Notes: generated by a model from the sequence alone, not told the origin. A stretch of DNA of 64,000 bases from Micrococcus sp. EYE_212 (GCF_023147585.1 NZ_JAHXOZ010000007.1:1-64000); one strand, 5' to 3'; counted from the first letter of the stretch, positions 1 to 11,325 are shown. Numbers and translations: made by a program.

Positions 1-52
1 AAGGGCCCCGGTGAGGGGCTCGCGCCTCTATTAGCGATCCGTGGTCACCAGA

Positions 53-121
53 CCGGTCCTCGGTGACAACACCCCCCGGATCATGCAGTCGACTGGGGGC
101 AACGATCATGCCGAGGACCGG
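53..121. repeat. Long dyad downstream of corA
   Basis: An 11-base arm CCGGTCCTCGG at 53-63 is exactly complementary to CCGAGGACCGG at 111-121, with a partly complementary C-run/G-run inside the 47-base loop. It lies about 60 bases past the corA stop (corA is on the minus strand), so it could end that transcript or belong to a feature cut off at the left edge. There is no U-tract. I see no protein gene in bases 1-177. Confidence 0.35.
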
Positions 122-177
122 CTGGCCGGCACCTGCTCATCCTGATCGATGGAGGAGCCACGAGAAAGGTAACGGGG

Positions 178-1215
178 TCAGAGCCAGTCGTTGCGCTTGA
201 ACAGCACGTAGAGCGTGACCGCCACCGCCAGCATGAGCGCGAGGGCGAAGGGGTAGCCCCAGAACCAGTGCAGCTCCGGCATGTGGTCGAAGTTCATGCC
301 GTAGATGGACCCGATGAGCTGCGGGGCGAAGATGATGGCCGCCCACGAGGAGATCTTCTTCGTCTGCTCGTTCTGCGCGATCGACTGCTCCGCCAGCCGT
401 TTGCTCGCGAGGGTCGAGTCCAGGGCGAGCGCGTTCTCCAGGACGGTGCGCAGGGACGCGGCCTTGTCGTTGAGGTGGACCACGTGGTCGTGCACGTCGC
501 GCAGGCGGCGCAGGGTCTCCACGGCCGCGTCGTCGTCCACGTGGGCGGCGTGGGAGCCGTCCAGCTTCGCGCCCGTGGCGCTCTCCACGGACCGCTGCAT
601 CTGCTGCACCATGGCGGGCAGCTCCTTGATGGCGCGCTGCACGTGGATCACCTGGCGCGAGAGCTTGTAGATGCGCCGGGACACGCCCCTGTTCCGGCGG
701 AAGAGCTGGTCCTCGATCTGGTCCACGTCCGTCTCGAGGCCGTCCATCACCGGGAAGTAGTCGTCCACCACGCGGTCCAGGATCTCGAAGGAGACCTGCC
801 AGGGCCCGAGGGCCAGCCGATCCGGGTGCTCCTCCAGGGCCGCGCGGATGCCCGCCAGGTCGGGCTCGTCCGAGTGGCGGACGGTCACCACGAAGTTCTC
901 CCCGGTGAAGACCGAGAGCTCGCCGATGACCACGAGCTCCTTCTGGTCGTCGTAGCGCGCGGGGTGCAGGACCATGAACCAGCCGTCCCCGTAGTGGTCG
1001 AGCTTCGCCCGCTCGCCGCCGTTGACGGCGTCCTCGACCGCCAGCTCATGGAGGTGCAGCTCGGTCGCCACCTCCTGCAGCTCGGCCTCGCTCGGCCGGT
1101 AGAGCCCGAGCCACGCCATGCCCCCCTCCCGCTCGCAGGACTCCCAGGTGTCGTCGAGGCTGGTCGGCGTGTGGACGCGCTTGCCGTCCACGTAGACGGC
1201 GTTGTCGATGGTGGT
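178..1215 (-). CDS. corA: CorA-family magnesium/cobalt transporter
   Basis: Inner-membrane divalent cation channel of the CorA/MIT superfamily. The roughly 290-residue cytoplasmic part is acidic and helical (alpha/beta domain, then a long helix rich in D/E/R). It is followed by two C-terminal membrane helices, and the family signature YGMN sits at the end of the first (GMN about residues 306-308), followed by an acidic/aromatic loop and a basic tail KRNDWL. Length of about 345 residues is normal for CorA. The start is uncertain: GTG at 1215 gives an N-terminus that reads like the family, whereas an upstream ATG at 1269 would overlap the divergent ATG at 1268 and leave no promoter room; neither has a clear ribosome site. 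Mg2+ is the likely substrate; Co2+/Ni2+ transport is known in the family but cannot be read here. Confidence 0.9.
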   Translation of the reverse strand, partial: TTIDNAVYVDGKRVHTPTSLDDTWESCEREGGMAWLGLYRPSEAELQEVATELHLHELAVEDAVNGGERAKLDHYGDGWFMVLHPARYDDQKELVVIGELSVFTGENFVVTVRHSDEPDLAGIRAALEEHPDRLALGPWQVSFEILDRVVDDYFPVMDGLETDVDQIEDQLFRRNRGVSRRIYKLSRQVIHVQRAIKELPAMVQQMQRSVESATGAKLDGSHAAHVDDDAAVETLRRLRDVHDHVVHLNDKAASLRTVLENALALDSTLASKRLAEQSIAQNEQTKKISSWAAIIFAPQLIGSIYGMNFDHMPELHWFWGYPFALALMLAVAVTLYVLFKRNDWL

Positions 1216-1267
1216 CACCGGGACATTCTGCCCCGGCGCGCGGGGCGCGGCGGCGTACGGTGGAGCC

Positions 1268-1633
1268 ATGAGCAAGCAGCAGAGCCGTCCCGGCGTCCGC
1301 GACGGCAAGACCCTCCTCCCCGCCGACGCCGTCACCACCGCCCCGATCGCCGCCCTCGGGCTGGTCGGCGGCTACCTGACCGCCCGCGAGACCGGCATCC
1401 GACCGCTCGGCGGCGTGGTGCTCGCCGCGGCCGGCGGCTACGCGGGCCGCACCTGGCTGGCCAAGGGCGGCCCCGGCGTCGCCGGCGCCCTCTCCGCGCT
1501 GTACCTCGGCGGCTTCGGCGCCTCCCACCCGCTCGCGAAGAGGATCGGCGCGTGGCCCGCGGTGCTCTCCGTGGCCGGAGCGTCCGCGCTCGGCTCGTGG
1601 GCCCTCGTGGACCGCAAGGCCGGCCGCCGCTGA
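1268..1633 (+). CDS. Small hydrophobic membrane protein, function unknown
   Basis: A 121-residue protein with three or four hydrophobic Gly/Ala-rich segments (about residues 22-40, 45-63, 68-84 and 95-112) and basic ends (KQQSRPGVR at the start, DRKAGRR at the end). It is probably an integral membrane protein. ATG at 1268 is preceded by a weak GGTGGA. It diverges from corA and ends 128 bases before the methyltransferase start. I do not recognise a family, and no catalytic motif is visible. Consistent third-position GC and the absence of an alternative frame support its being a real gene. Confidence 0.65.
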   Translation: MSKQQSRPGVRDGKTLLPADAVTTAPIAALGLVGGYLTARETGIRPLGGVVLAAAGGYAGRTWLAKGGPGVAGALSALYLGGFGASHPLAKRIGAWPAVLSVAGASALGSWALVDRKAGRR

Positions 1634-1761
1634 GCGCGCCCCGGCAGCATGACGACGGCGGCGCTCGCCCCGGCGCGCCCGTCTCCCCGGGTGCGCCGGT
1701 CTCCTCCGCCGTTCCCGGGGACGGGGGCCGGGACGGAGAGGGACCGGATGCCGAGCGCGCC

Positions 1762-2367
1762 GTGGGCGTGCCCCCGTGGGAGGGGCCGTGGCCCGACGAC
1801 GCGCGCCTCGACCCGGAGCTGCTGGCCGGCGGCGACCGCCGCAACGTCCTGGACCGCTACCGGTACTGGCGGCTCGAGGCGATCGTGGCCGAGCTGGATG
1901 CCCGGCGGCATCCGTTCCACGTGGCCATCGAGAACTGGCAGCACGACCTGAACATCGGCACGGTGGTGCGCACCGCGAACGCGTTCAACGCCGCGGGCGT
2001 GCACGTCATCGGCCGGCGCCGCTGGAACCGGCGCGGGGCCATGGTGACGGACCGGTACCTCCACGTGCACCACCACGCGTCCGTGGAGGAGTTCACGGGG
2101 TGGGCCGCGGGTCAGGGGCTGCCCGTGATCGGGGTGGACCTCTTCCCGGAGTCCGTGCCGCTCGAGACGTTCGACTTCCCGCGATCGTGCGTGCTCGTGT
2201 TCGGCCAGGAGGGCCCCGGGCTCTCGGAGGAGGTGCGGGCGGCGAGCGAGGCGGTCCTCTCGATCGCCCAGTACGGCTCCACCCGCTCGATCAACGCGGG
2301 CGTGGCCGCCGGCATCGCGATGCACGGCTGGATCCGCCAGCACGGGGGCCCGGCGCCGTCGCCGTGA
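1762..2367 (+). CDS. TrmH/SpoU-family RNA 2'-O-methyltransferase
   Basis: SAM-dependent ribose methyltransferase of the SPOUT class that would modify tRNA or rRNA. The three family motifs are present in order: motif 1 with N and R in LNIGTVVRTANAF (about residues 65-77), motif 2 in VLVFGQEGPGLSEE, and motif 3 in SINAGVAAGIAMH near the C-terminus; together they form the trefoil-knot SAM site. About 201 residues, the short catalytic-domain-only form. GTG at 1762 (or 1768) is the best start; the frame stays open far upstream, but that part reads as low-complexity noise. RNA target not deducible. In other actinobacteria a TrmH-type gene commonly sits near the class II aldolase gene, as it does here. 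Confidence 0.85.
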   Translation: MGVPPWEGPWPDDARLDPELLAGGDRRNVLDRYRYWRLEAIVAELDARRHPFHVAIENWQHDLNIGTVVRTANAFNAAGVHVIGRRRWNRRGAMVTDRYLHVHHHASVEEFTGWAAGQGLPVIGVDLFPESVPLETFDFPRSCVLVFGQEGPGLSEEVRAASEAVLSIAQYGSTRSINAGVAAGIAMHGWIRQHGGPAPSP

Positions 2368-2378
2368 TGGGGGTCGCG

Positions 2379-2436
2379 TCCCGTCTCGTGCACGACGGCG
2401 GGGCGAATGGCTCCCGTCTCGTGCACGACGGCGGGG
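2379..2436. repeat. Tandem pair of a 25-bp near-palindrome between convergent genes
   Basis: Two identical 25-base units (2379-2403 and 2412-2436, period 33) begin TCCCGTCTCGTGCACGACGG. Each contains the perfect palindrome TCGTGCACGA inside CCCG...CGGG arms. They fill the gap between the TrmH gene stop and the SMP-30 gene stop, so a two-way terminator role is possible. No U-run is present. Confidence 0.75.
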
Positions 2437-2445
2437 TGCGTGGAG

Positions 2446-3342
2446 TCAGCCGGCGAAGGGGCGGACCGGCAGCCCGCTCACGCCCGGGCGCACCGCGAAC
2501 ACTGCACCGGCGAGCGGGTCCTCGCCCGGCTCCATGTTCTCCCACGACGTGGTGATGTAGAGGGTGCCCAGGTCCTCGCCGCCGAAGGTGCACGCCGTGG
2601 TCTTCTGCACGGGCACCTCCACCACCTCGTCGAGCCTCCCCTCGGGCGTGTAGCGGTGGATCTGCCCGTGGCTGATGACGGCCACCCAGATCCCGCCCTC
2701 GGCGTCCACGGTGAGCCCGTCCGGCTTGCCCTCGCCGTCCAGCACGTCCGTGAGCACGCGGCGGTTCGTCAGGCCTTCCTCGCGGGAGTAGTCGAAGACG
2801 GTCACCTGCCGGGTGGGCGTGTCGTCGTAGTAGGCGAGCGAGCCGTCCGGGCTCCACTCCAGGCCGTTCGACGTCGTCGCGCCGGTGAGCACCGCGTCCA
2901 CGTCGCCCGCGCCGCCCTCGGGGGCGGGGGAGAGTCGGTAGAGGGTCGCGGCACCGGGGGTCTTGGCGTAGGCCATGGTGCCGCAGTGGAAGCGGCCGTC
3001 CGGATCGCAGCCGCCCTCGTTCATGCGGATCCCGTCGGCCTCGGGCCACAGCTCGGGCAGCGTGGTCAGCTCCCCGTCCGGAGACATGAGGGCGAAGCCC
3101 CGCTCCACGCCGATCACGGCGCCGCCCCCGACGCGCGGGCGCAGGGCCGCGGCGACGTCGCCCACGTGGGTGCGCTCCACGCCGCCGTCCGCGCGCAGGG
3201 ACAGCACGTCCCCCGCGAGCATGTCCACCCAGCGCAGCCCACCGCCGGCGGCCAGGCCCTCGGAGGCGGTGCCCCAGCTCTCGGCCCACACGGGGCCCTC
3301 GCCGTGGTAGCAGAGGGGATCGGTGACCTGTTCGGCGCGCAT
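2446..3342 (-). CDS. SMP-30/gluconolactonase-like beta-propeller protein
   Basis: Member of the SMP-30/gluconolactonase/LRE family: six-bladed propeller lactonases that use one divalent metal. The pattern fits: GEGPVW near the N-terminus supplies the first metal ligand Glu, MNEGGCDPDGRFHCGTM forms the central loop, TSNGLEWSPDG carries the conserved Asn, and DVLDGEGKPDGLTVDAEGGI carries the ligand Asp. At 298 residues the length is usual. ATG at 3342 was chosen over one 66 bases upstream because AAGGAG sits seven to eight bases before it. No signal peptide, so probably cytosolic. Substrate (gluconolactone or another sugar lactone) is not determinable. It is convergent with the methyltransferase gene and divergent from the aldolase gene. 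Confidence 0.85.
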   Translation of the reverse strand: MRAEQVTDPLCYHGEGPVWAESWGTASEGLAAGGGLRWVDMLAGDVLSLRADGGVERTHVGDVAAALRPRVGGGAVIGVERGFALMSPDGELTTLPELWPEADGIRMNEGGCDPDGRFHCGTMAYAKTPGAATLYRLSPAPEGGAGDVDAVLTGATTSNGLEWSPDGSLAYYDDTPTRQVTVFDYSREEGLTNRRVLTDVLDGEGKPDGLTVDAEGGIWVAVISHGQIHRYTPEGRLDEVVEVPVQKTTACTFGGEDLGTLYITTSWENMEPGEDPLAGAVFAVRPGVSGLPVRPFAG

Positions 3343-3420
3343 GGCGGCTCCTTCGTGGCGGCGGGGTGACGGGTGGTCCGCCGCCGACGCTACCGGGGCG
3401 CAGGGCATCGTCGTCCAGCC

Positions 3421-3451
3421 CTGACCGCGCCTGCACCCGCCCCGTTACGAT
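3421..3451 (+). promoter_or_regulatory. Possible fba promoter
   Basis: TACGAT at 3446-3451 resembles an actinobacterial -10 box and lies about 49 bases before the aldolase ATG. CTGACC at 3421-3426 is the nearest -35-like hexamer, with a long 19-base spacer. Seen by eye only. Confidence 0.35.
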
Positions 3452-3499
3452 GACGAGCAGAACGATCCGCCGCCCCGCGACATGAGGAGCTTGAGAAGC

Positions 3500-4522
3500 A
3501 TGCCCATCGCCTCCCCGGACAAGTACGCCGAGATGATCGACGCCGCCAAGAACGGCCCCTTCGCCTACCCGGCCATCAACGTCACCAGCTCCCAGACCCT
3601 CAACGCCGCCATCCGCGGCTTCGCCGAGGCCGAGTCGGACGGCATCATCCAGGTCTCCACCGGCGGCGCCGCCTACTTCTCCGGCTCCTCCGTGAAGGAC
3701 ATGGTCACCGGCTCGCTCGCCATGGCCGCGTTCGCCCGCGAGGTCGCCAAGAAGTACAGCGTGAACATCGCGTTGCACACGGACCACTGCCCCAAGGACA
3801 AGCTGGACAGCTTCGTCCGCCCGCTCCTGGACGCCTCCGAGGCCGAGGTCAAGGCCGGCCGGGACCCGCTCTTCAACTCCCACATGTGGGACGGCTCCGC
3901 CGAGACCCTCGAGGAGAACCTGCGCATCGCGAAGGAGCTCCTGGCCCGCACCCGCGCCAACAAGCAGATCCTCGAGGTGGAGATCGGCGTCGTGGGCGGC
4001 GAGGAGGACGGCGTGGCCCACGAGATCAACGAGAAGCTCTACACCACCGTCCAGGACGGCATCGCCACCGTGGAGGCCCTCGGCCTCGGCGAGCACGGCC
4101 GCTACCTCACCGCGCTGACCTTCGGCAACGTGCACGGCGTGTACAAGCCGGGCGGCGTGAAGCTGCGCCCGGAGATCCTCGAGGAGATCCAGACCGCGGT
4201 GGGCGAGAAGTTCGGGAAGCAGCGCCCGTTCGACCTCGTGTTCCACGGCGGCTCCGGCTCCTCCGAGCAGGAGATCGCGGACGCCGTCTCCTTCGGCGTG
4301 GTGAAGATGAACGTGGACACGGACACCCAGTACGCGTTCACCCGCCCCGTGGCCGGGCACATGTTCGCGAACTACGACGGCGTCCTGAAGGTCGACGGCG
4401 AGGTCGGCGACAAGAAGCAGTACGACCCCCGCGTGTGGGGCGCCAAGGCCGAGGAGGCCATGGCCGCCCGCGTGGTCCAGGCCTGCACCGAGCTGAACTC
4501 GGCCGGCAAGAGCATCGGCTGA
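3500..4522 (+). CDS. fba: Class II fructose-bisphosphate aldolase
   Basis: Zinc-dependent aldolase of glycolysis/gluconeogenesis, interconverting fructose 1,6-bisphosphate with dihydroxyacetone phosphate and glyceraldehyde 3-phosphate in the cytosol. Class II hallmarks are clear: HTDHCPKDK, with the proton-donor Asp (D95) next to a metal His (H96); the GNVHG metal-His segment; and FHGGSGSS and NVDTDTQ, which bind substrate phosphate. 340 residues, normal for the actinobacterial enzyme. The start MPIASPDKY at 3500 matches the family N-terminus; an in-frame ATG at 3482 is less likely, since the purine-rich GAGGAG lies between the two. The gene stands alone and ends at a strong hairpin. Confidence 0.97.
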   Translation: MPIASPDKYAEMIDAAKNGPFAYPAINVTSSQTLNAAIRGFAEAESDGIIQVSTGGAAYFSGSSVKDMVTGSLAMAAFAREVAKKYSVNIALHTDHCPKDKLDSFVRPLLDASEAEVKAGRDPLFNSHMWDGSAETLEENLRIAKELLARTRANKQILEVEIGVVGGEEDGVAHEINEKLYTTVQDGIATVEALGLGEHGRYLTALTFGNVHGVYKPGGVKLRPEILEEIQTAVGEKFGKQRPFDLVFHGGSGSSEQEIADAVSFGVVKMNVDTDTQYAFTRPVAGHMFANYDGVLKVDGEVGDKKQYDPRVWGAKAEEAMAARVVQACTELNSAGKSIG

Positions 4523-4539
4523 CCCCGCCGTCCGCCGCA

Positions 4540-4573
4540 CCGGCCCGCACCCTCGCGTGAGGGTGCGGGCCGG
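4540..4573. terminator. Bidirectional hairpin between fba and the RamB-like gene
   Basis: A perfect 15-base stem (CCGGCCCGCACCCTC at 4540-4554 with its complement at 4559-4573) and a 4-base loop fill the gap between two convergent stop codons. A short TTT follows on the plus strand. Confidence 0.85.
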
Positions 4574-4580
4574 CGGCGTT

Positions 4581-6047
4581 TCAGCCCTCCCGCTCCTCCT
4601 GGGACTGGAGGAACTCGAAGACCTCGCGCTCGTCCACACCGGGGAAGGTCTGCGTGGGCATGGCCGCCAGCAGGTGCGCGTGCATGCGGGCCGCGGGCCA
4701 CACGTGCCCGCCCCACGCGGCCTCGAGCTCGGGGTCGGGGCGGCGGCAGCAGCGCGGATCGGGGCAGGTGGAGGTGACCCGGTGGCGGGTGTCCGCGCCG
4801 CGGAAGTGCCGGGCATGCTCGAACGGGGTGCCCACGGAGAGGGCGAACTGCCCGTCGGGGCCGTTCTCGATCATCGAGGTGCACCAGAACGTCCCGTTGG
4901 GCGAGTCCGTGTACTGCGTGTGGGCGCGGAACCGGTCGTTGCGGGAGAAGGCCTGCCGCGCGCCCCACTTCCGGCACGCCTGCTGGCCCTCGATCGCACC
5001 GGTGTGGTCGGCGGGGAACACGATCCCGTCGTTCTCGTAGGCCTTGTGGATCACCCCGGTCTCGTGGACCTTCTGGAAGTGGCAGCGGATGCCCAGGTCC
5101 ACGGTGGCCAGGTTGGTGAACCGGTGCGCTGCGGCCTCGTAGGAGACGCCGAACGCGTCCTTCAGGTCGTCCACGGACAGGTCCCGGCGCTTCTGGGCGG
5201 CCCGCAGCAGCGACGACGCCGCCCGCTGCGGCATGAGCAGCGCGCCCGCCAGGTAGTTCACCGCCACACGCTGGGCGAGGAAGTCCTCGTAGTCCCGCGG
5301 CTCGCCGTGACCCAGGACGGCGGCGGCGAGGGCCTGGAGCACCACGGTGCGGCGGTCGTGGTCCGAGGAGCGGGAGCCGCTGATGTGGATGCGCCCGTGC
5401 TTGAGGTCCGTGACGGAGCGCGTGGAGTGCGGCAGGTCCGGGACGAAGCGCAGGGTGAAGCCGAGGTGCTCGGCCAGCTCCGAGACCGCGTGCAGGCCCA
5501 GCGGCCCGCCCGTGTGGCCGATCGCGTCGAGCAGCCGATGCGCCTCGGCCTCGAGGTCGGGGTAGTGGTTGTCCACCGCGCGCATCCGGGCGCGCAGCTG
5601 GGCGTTGGCGCGGCGCGCCTCCTCGGGGGTGGCGGCCTGCTCCTCCAGGCGACGGCGCAGCTCGGCCTCCAGCCCCGCGATCACCTCGAGGACCTCGGTG
5701 GGGGTGCGGGGCCCGATGCGCAGCGGGGGCAGGCCGAGGGAGGCGTAGTGCTCCGAGCGCGCGAACCGTTCGACCTCGATCTCCAGTTCGGCCCGACGGG
5801 TGGGGGCCCGGCCGGTGAGCAGGTCCTCGACCGGCACGCCCAGGACCTCCGCGATCCGCTGGACCAGCGAGAGCCGCGGCTCGCGGCGGGCGTTCTCCAC
5901 GAGGGACAGGTGCGAACCGCTCACGCCCGTGCGCTCCGCGAGCTGGTCCAGGGTGAGGCCGGCCTGCTTGCGCAGGTGCCGGACGCGGCGGCCCAGCGCG
6001 ACGGCGTCCACGGTCGCGCTGTCCTCGGGAAGCGGGCGAGTCATCAT
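4581..6047 (-). CDS. ramB: RamB-like XRE-family regulator (ScfR type)
   Basis: Transcription regulator of acetate/glyoxylate metabolism. Residues about 19-75 form a Cro/C1 helix-turn-helix (VRHLRKQAGLTLDQLAERTG), followed by a charged linker helix. Then comes an IrrE-like (DUF955) segment around residues 200-330, degenerate at its zinc motif. The C-terminal domain has conserved Cys pairs (CRKWGARQAFSR, TSTCPDPRCCRRPD), as in short-chain fatty acyl regulators such as RamB. 488 residues, typical. It is divergent from aceA-aceB, the arrangement expected for a local regulator of isocitrate lyase; RamB of corynebacteria represses aceA/aceB. The adjacent ATG at 6044 is an alternative start. Symbol by similarity and context. 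Confidence 0.85.
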   Translation of the reverse strand: MMTRPLPEDSATVDAVALGRRVRHLRKQAGLTLDQLAERTGVSGSHLSLVENARREPRLSLVQRIAEVLGVPVEDLLTGRAPTRRAELEIEVERFARSEHYASLGLPPLRIGPRTPTEVLEVIAGLEAELRRRLEEQAATPEEARRANAQLRARMRAVDNHYPDLEAEAHRLLDAIGHTGGPLGLHAVSELAEHLGFTLRFVPDLPHSTRSVTDLKHGRIHISGSRSSDHDRRTVVLQALAAAVLGHGEPRDYEDFLAQRVAVNYLAGALLMPQRAASSLLRAAQKRRDLSVDDLKDAFGVSYEAAAHRFTNLATVDLGIRCHFQKVHETGVIHKAYENDGIVFPADHTGAIEGQQACRKWGARQAFSRNDRFRAHTQYTDSPNGTFWCTSMIENGPDGQFALSVGTPFEHARHFRGADTRHRVTSTCPDPRCCRRPDPELEAAWGGHVWPAARMHAHLLAAMPTQTFPGVDEREVFEFLQSQEEREG

Positions 6048-6080
6048 GCGCGGAACTGTAGACGGATCCGGGGCCGCAGA

Positions 6081-6115
6081 ACACGTGTGACGGAAAGAAA
6101 GTCACATTCTTGACA
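6081..6115. promoter_or_regulatory. Palindromic operator candidate and promoter elements between ramB and aceA
   Basis: ACACGTGT (6081-6088) is followed by TGTGAC (6086-6091) and its mirror GTCACA (6101-6106) nine bases later, in an unusually A-rich stretch. TTGACA occurs at 6110-6115 on the plus strand. Position between divergent genes and dyad symmetry suggest control of one or both. The binding protein is inferred, not known; the classical RamB half-site is not obvious here. Confidence 0.5.
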
Positions 6116-6317
6116 AGCAGGGGGCCACCGTCGTGATCCGTGCCACACCAGGGCGCAAGGACCGTCACGTTCTGACCCGGCGGCAGGAACGGCCGGAGTT
6201 TCCACCGATTTTGTGCTCCCGAGGGCCTTGCCCGGGACCAGAGTGGAGGTCAACGGCAGCGACGGACACGTCGCACCGAACCCCTCACCGAACCGGACCG
6301 ATCCCCAGGAGGACGTC

Positions 6318-7625
<1,308 letters not shown>

Positions 7626-7658
7626 ACCGCTCAGCCGAGACCGCGAGGAGGCAGTCCC

Positions 7659-9422
<1,764 letters not shown>

Positions 9423-9434
9423 TCCGCCGGTCCC

Positions 9435-9480
9435 CACGACGACGGCCGGTCACCTCACGGGGTGACCGGCCGTCGTCGTG
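9435..9480. terminator. Strong hairpin ending the aceAB operon
   Basis: Perfect 20-base arms (CACGACGACGGCCGGTCACC at 9435-9454 and its complement at 9461-9480) with a 6-base loop, just after the aceB stop and just before the convergent lipoprotein stop at 9488. Likely works in both directions. Confidence 0.9.
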
Positions 9481-9487
9481 CCGGGTG

Positions 9488-10708
9488 TCAGTCCCCGGAC
9501 GTGGAGGGGGACGGCGAGGCCGAGGCCGACTTCGTCGGTGACGGGCTGGCCGAGGGCGAGGCGGCGCTCTCCGCGGCGGCGGCCGCACTCGAGGAGGCCG
9601 CGGCGGCGGCCGCCGCACCCTGGAACGGGCGGGGCGGCTGGCCCGGGGCCACGGGGCCCGGGGCGCCCTCGGGGCGGTCGATCGTGGACTGGTCCGTGAG
9701 CTGGTCCTCGGGGATCCGCCCGGTGGGCAGCGCGCGGGCCGCCTGGAGGGACTCCTCGTCCATCTGCGCGTCCAGGAAGAACGGGGAGCTCTTCTGGATG
9801 ATCTCGCGGTAGTGCGAGGGGTCCTTCAGCACGGTGTCCGCGAGGTGGTCGCGGGCCTGGGTGACCACGGTCGTGCTCTGGGCGACGGGGGAGTCCTCCA
9901 CCTGGGTGAGGCCGTCGTTGGCGTCGCCGTAGCCCTCCATGGCGCCGAAGATGACGGAGACCATCTCGGTGCCGTCCTCGGTGCAGGCCCACCCGGTGCG
10001 CTGGGGAAGCAGGGGTGCGCCGTCCTGGCCGCCCACCATGCCCGGACGCAGCAGCGCGAGCAGGCCCTTGCCTGAGGCCTCGTCGAAGGAGTACTCGTCC
10101 GCCACGGCGGCGGGCTCGGGCCGGCACCAGTCGAGGCGCTCGCCGTCGAGGTTGTGCTGGTAGCTCACGGTGACCACGGGCATGCCGGTGCTGCGCTTCG
10201 AGTCGCCCTGGTAGACGCAGGACAGGAACTCGTGGGTGGCGTCGCGCGAGGCGTACTGGTCCACGAAGCCGATGGCCGACGGATTCGGGATGTGGGTGGC
10301 GACGGCGTCCATGGTCCGCTGGTCCAGCACGTCCCGCGTGCAGTTCATGACGGAGACGGTGTTGTTCTTCGCGGCGGCCACAGACTGCCAGCCGCCGGAG
10401 GCGGCGCCGTCCTTGATGCCGGGGCCCACGGTCTGCAGGGCCTCGCGGGGCTCGGGGCGGCGCGTCCCCTCCGCGGCGGCCGAAGCCCTGGCGGCGGCCA
10501 CGCGGGACGCGGCGGCGGCGGCCGGGTCCGTGGGGGTGGGGTCCGCGGTGGAGGCGGCGCCGGTGGCGGACGCGGACGCCGTGGGGCTGGGCGACGGGGT
10601 GGTGCCGCCCGACTCTCCGCCCGCGGCACAGCCGGCCAGGACGAGCGCGAGGGCGGCGGTGCCGGCGGCCGCGGCGGCGCGGCGACGCGGGGACTCGGGG
10701 TAGGACAT
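9488..10708 (-). CDS. Putative lipoprotein with Ala/Ser/Pro-rich tails
   Basis: 406 residues. A basic N-terminus, hydrophobic stretch and lipobox LAGC (Cys27) mark it as a membrane-anchored lipoprotein. A Thr/Ser/Pro/Ala-rich linker (about 35-80) leads to a folded core with four widely spaced Cys (in NCTRD, SCVYQG, DWCRPE and WACTED), probably two disulfides. The last 70 residues are again an Ala/Ser/Pro repeat. AAGGAG precedes the ATG at good spacing. I do not recognise a family. It could be a cell-envelope protein whose tail spans the peptidoglycan; function unknown. It is convergent with aceB and divergent from the DUF3151 gene. Confidence 0.7.
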   Translation of the reverse strand: MSYPESPRRRAAAAAGTAALALVLAGCAAGGESGGTTPSPSPTASASATGAASTADPTPTDPAAAAASRVAAARASAAAEGTRRPEPREALQTVGPGIKDGAASGGWQSVAAAKNNTVSVMNCTRDVLDQRTMDAVATHIPNPSAIGFVDQYASRDATHEFLSCVYQGDSKRSTGMPVVTVSYQHNLDGERLDWCRPEPAAVADEYSFDEASGKGLLALLRPGMVGGQDGAPLLPQRTGWACTEDGTEMVSVIFGAMEGYGDANDGLTQVEDSPVAQSTTVVTQARDHLADTVLKDPSHYREIIQKSSPFFLDAQMDEESLQAARALPTGRIPEDQLTDQSTIDRPEGAPGPVAPGQPPRPFQGAAAAAAASSSAAAAAESAASPSASPSPTKSASASPSPSTSGD

Positions 10709-10875
10709 GGCGTGGGCTCCTTCGACGGCATCGCGGGCCGGGCGCGCGGAGAGATGCCTCCCGGCCGGATGCTCGCCCTACGGTACCGGACCGCTGGATA
10801 GACTCGCGGGCGAGACCGCTCCGCGCGGTGACCCCACGCGGAACGCCCGAGGCACCCGAGGAAGAGGAGCACCGC

Positions 10876-11325
10876 ATGTCCGAGTCCCTGATCGGCCGCA
10901 ACCTGATGGAGCCCGCGGCCACGCGGCTGCCGGAGGAGCCGGAGGTGCTCGCCCGGCTCGAGGCGGGCGACCTCCCGGAGGACATCGTGCCCGTGGCCCC
11001 CACCTCCTCCCTCGTGTGGGCGCTCATGGCCGAGGACGCCTGGAGCGAGGGCCGTGCCGTGGACTCCTACGCGTATGCCCGCGTGGGCTACCACCGCGGC
11101 CTGGACGCTCTGCGCAAGGCCGGCTGGCGCGGTGCGGGCCCCGTGCCGTGGAGCCATGAGCCGAACCGCGGCTTCCTCCTGAGCCTGTACTCCCTCGGCC
11201 GCGCGGCCGCCGGCATCGGCGAGTCCGAGGAGGTCGAGCGCATCCGCACCTTCCTGCGCGACTCGGACCCCACGGCCGCCGAGCAGATCGAGGCCTCCCA
11301 GCAGGGCGGGGCCGCGCGGGCCTGA
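10876..11325 (+). CDS. DUF3151 family protein
   Basis: 149-residue cytosolic protein with the DUF3151 pattern: a conserved N-terminus (LIGRNLMEPAATRLPEEPE), SSLVWALMAEDAW in the middle, GYHRGLDALRKAGWRG, and PVPWSHEPNRGFL before a final helix. The family is nearly confined to actinobacteria and has no assigned reaction. In Mycobacterium tuberculosis the homologue (Rv0360c) sits near fba and purA; here fba lies upstream and purA downstream with other genes inserted, so part of that neighbourhood is kept. ATG at 10876 follows GAGGAG. The thymidine kinase gene starts 37 bases after its stop and is probably co-transcribed. Confidence 0.85.
   Translation: MSESLIGRNLMEPAATRLPEEPEVLARLEAGDLPEDIVPVAPTSSLVWALMAEDAWSEGRAVDSYAYARVGYHRGLDALRKAGWRGAGPVPWSHEPNRGFLLSLYSLGRAAAGIGESEEVERIRTFLRDSDPTAAEQIEASQQGGAARA

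Noticed and set aside
268-1761. Long open reading upstream of the TrmH start in the same frame
   Set aside because: It runs antisense to corA and out of frame with the small membrane protein gene; the translation is repetitive and has no homology-like content, so the methyltransferase is taken to start at 1762.
6086-6106. CRP/GlxR-type binding site before aceA
   Set aside because: Half-sites look similar, but a CRP-type site has TGTGA and TCACA 6 bases apart; here TGTGAC and GTCACA are 9 bases apart.
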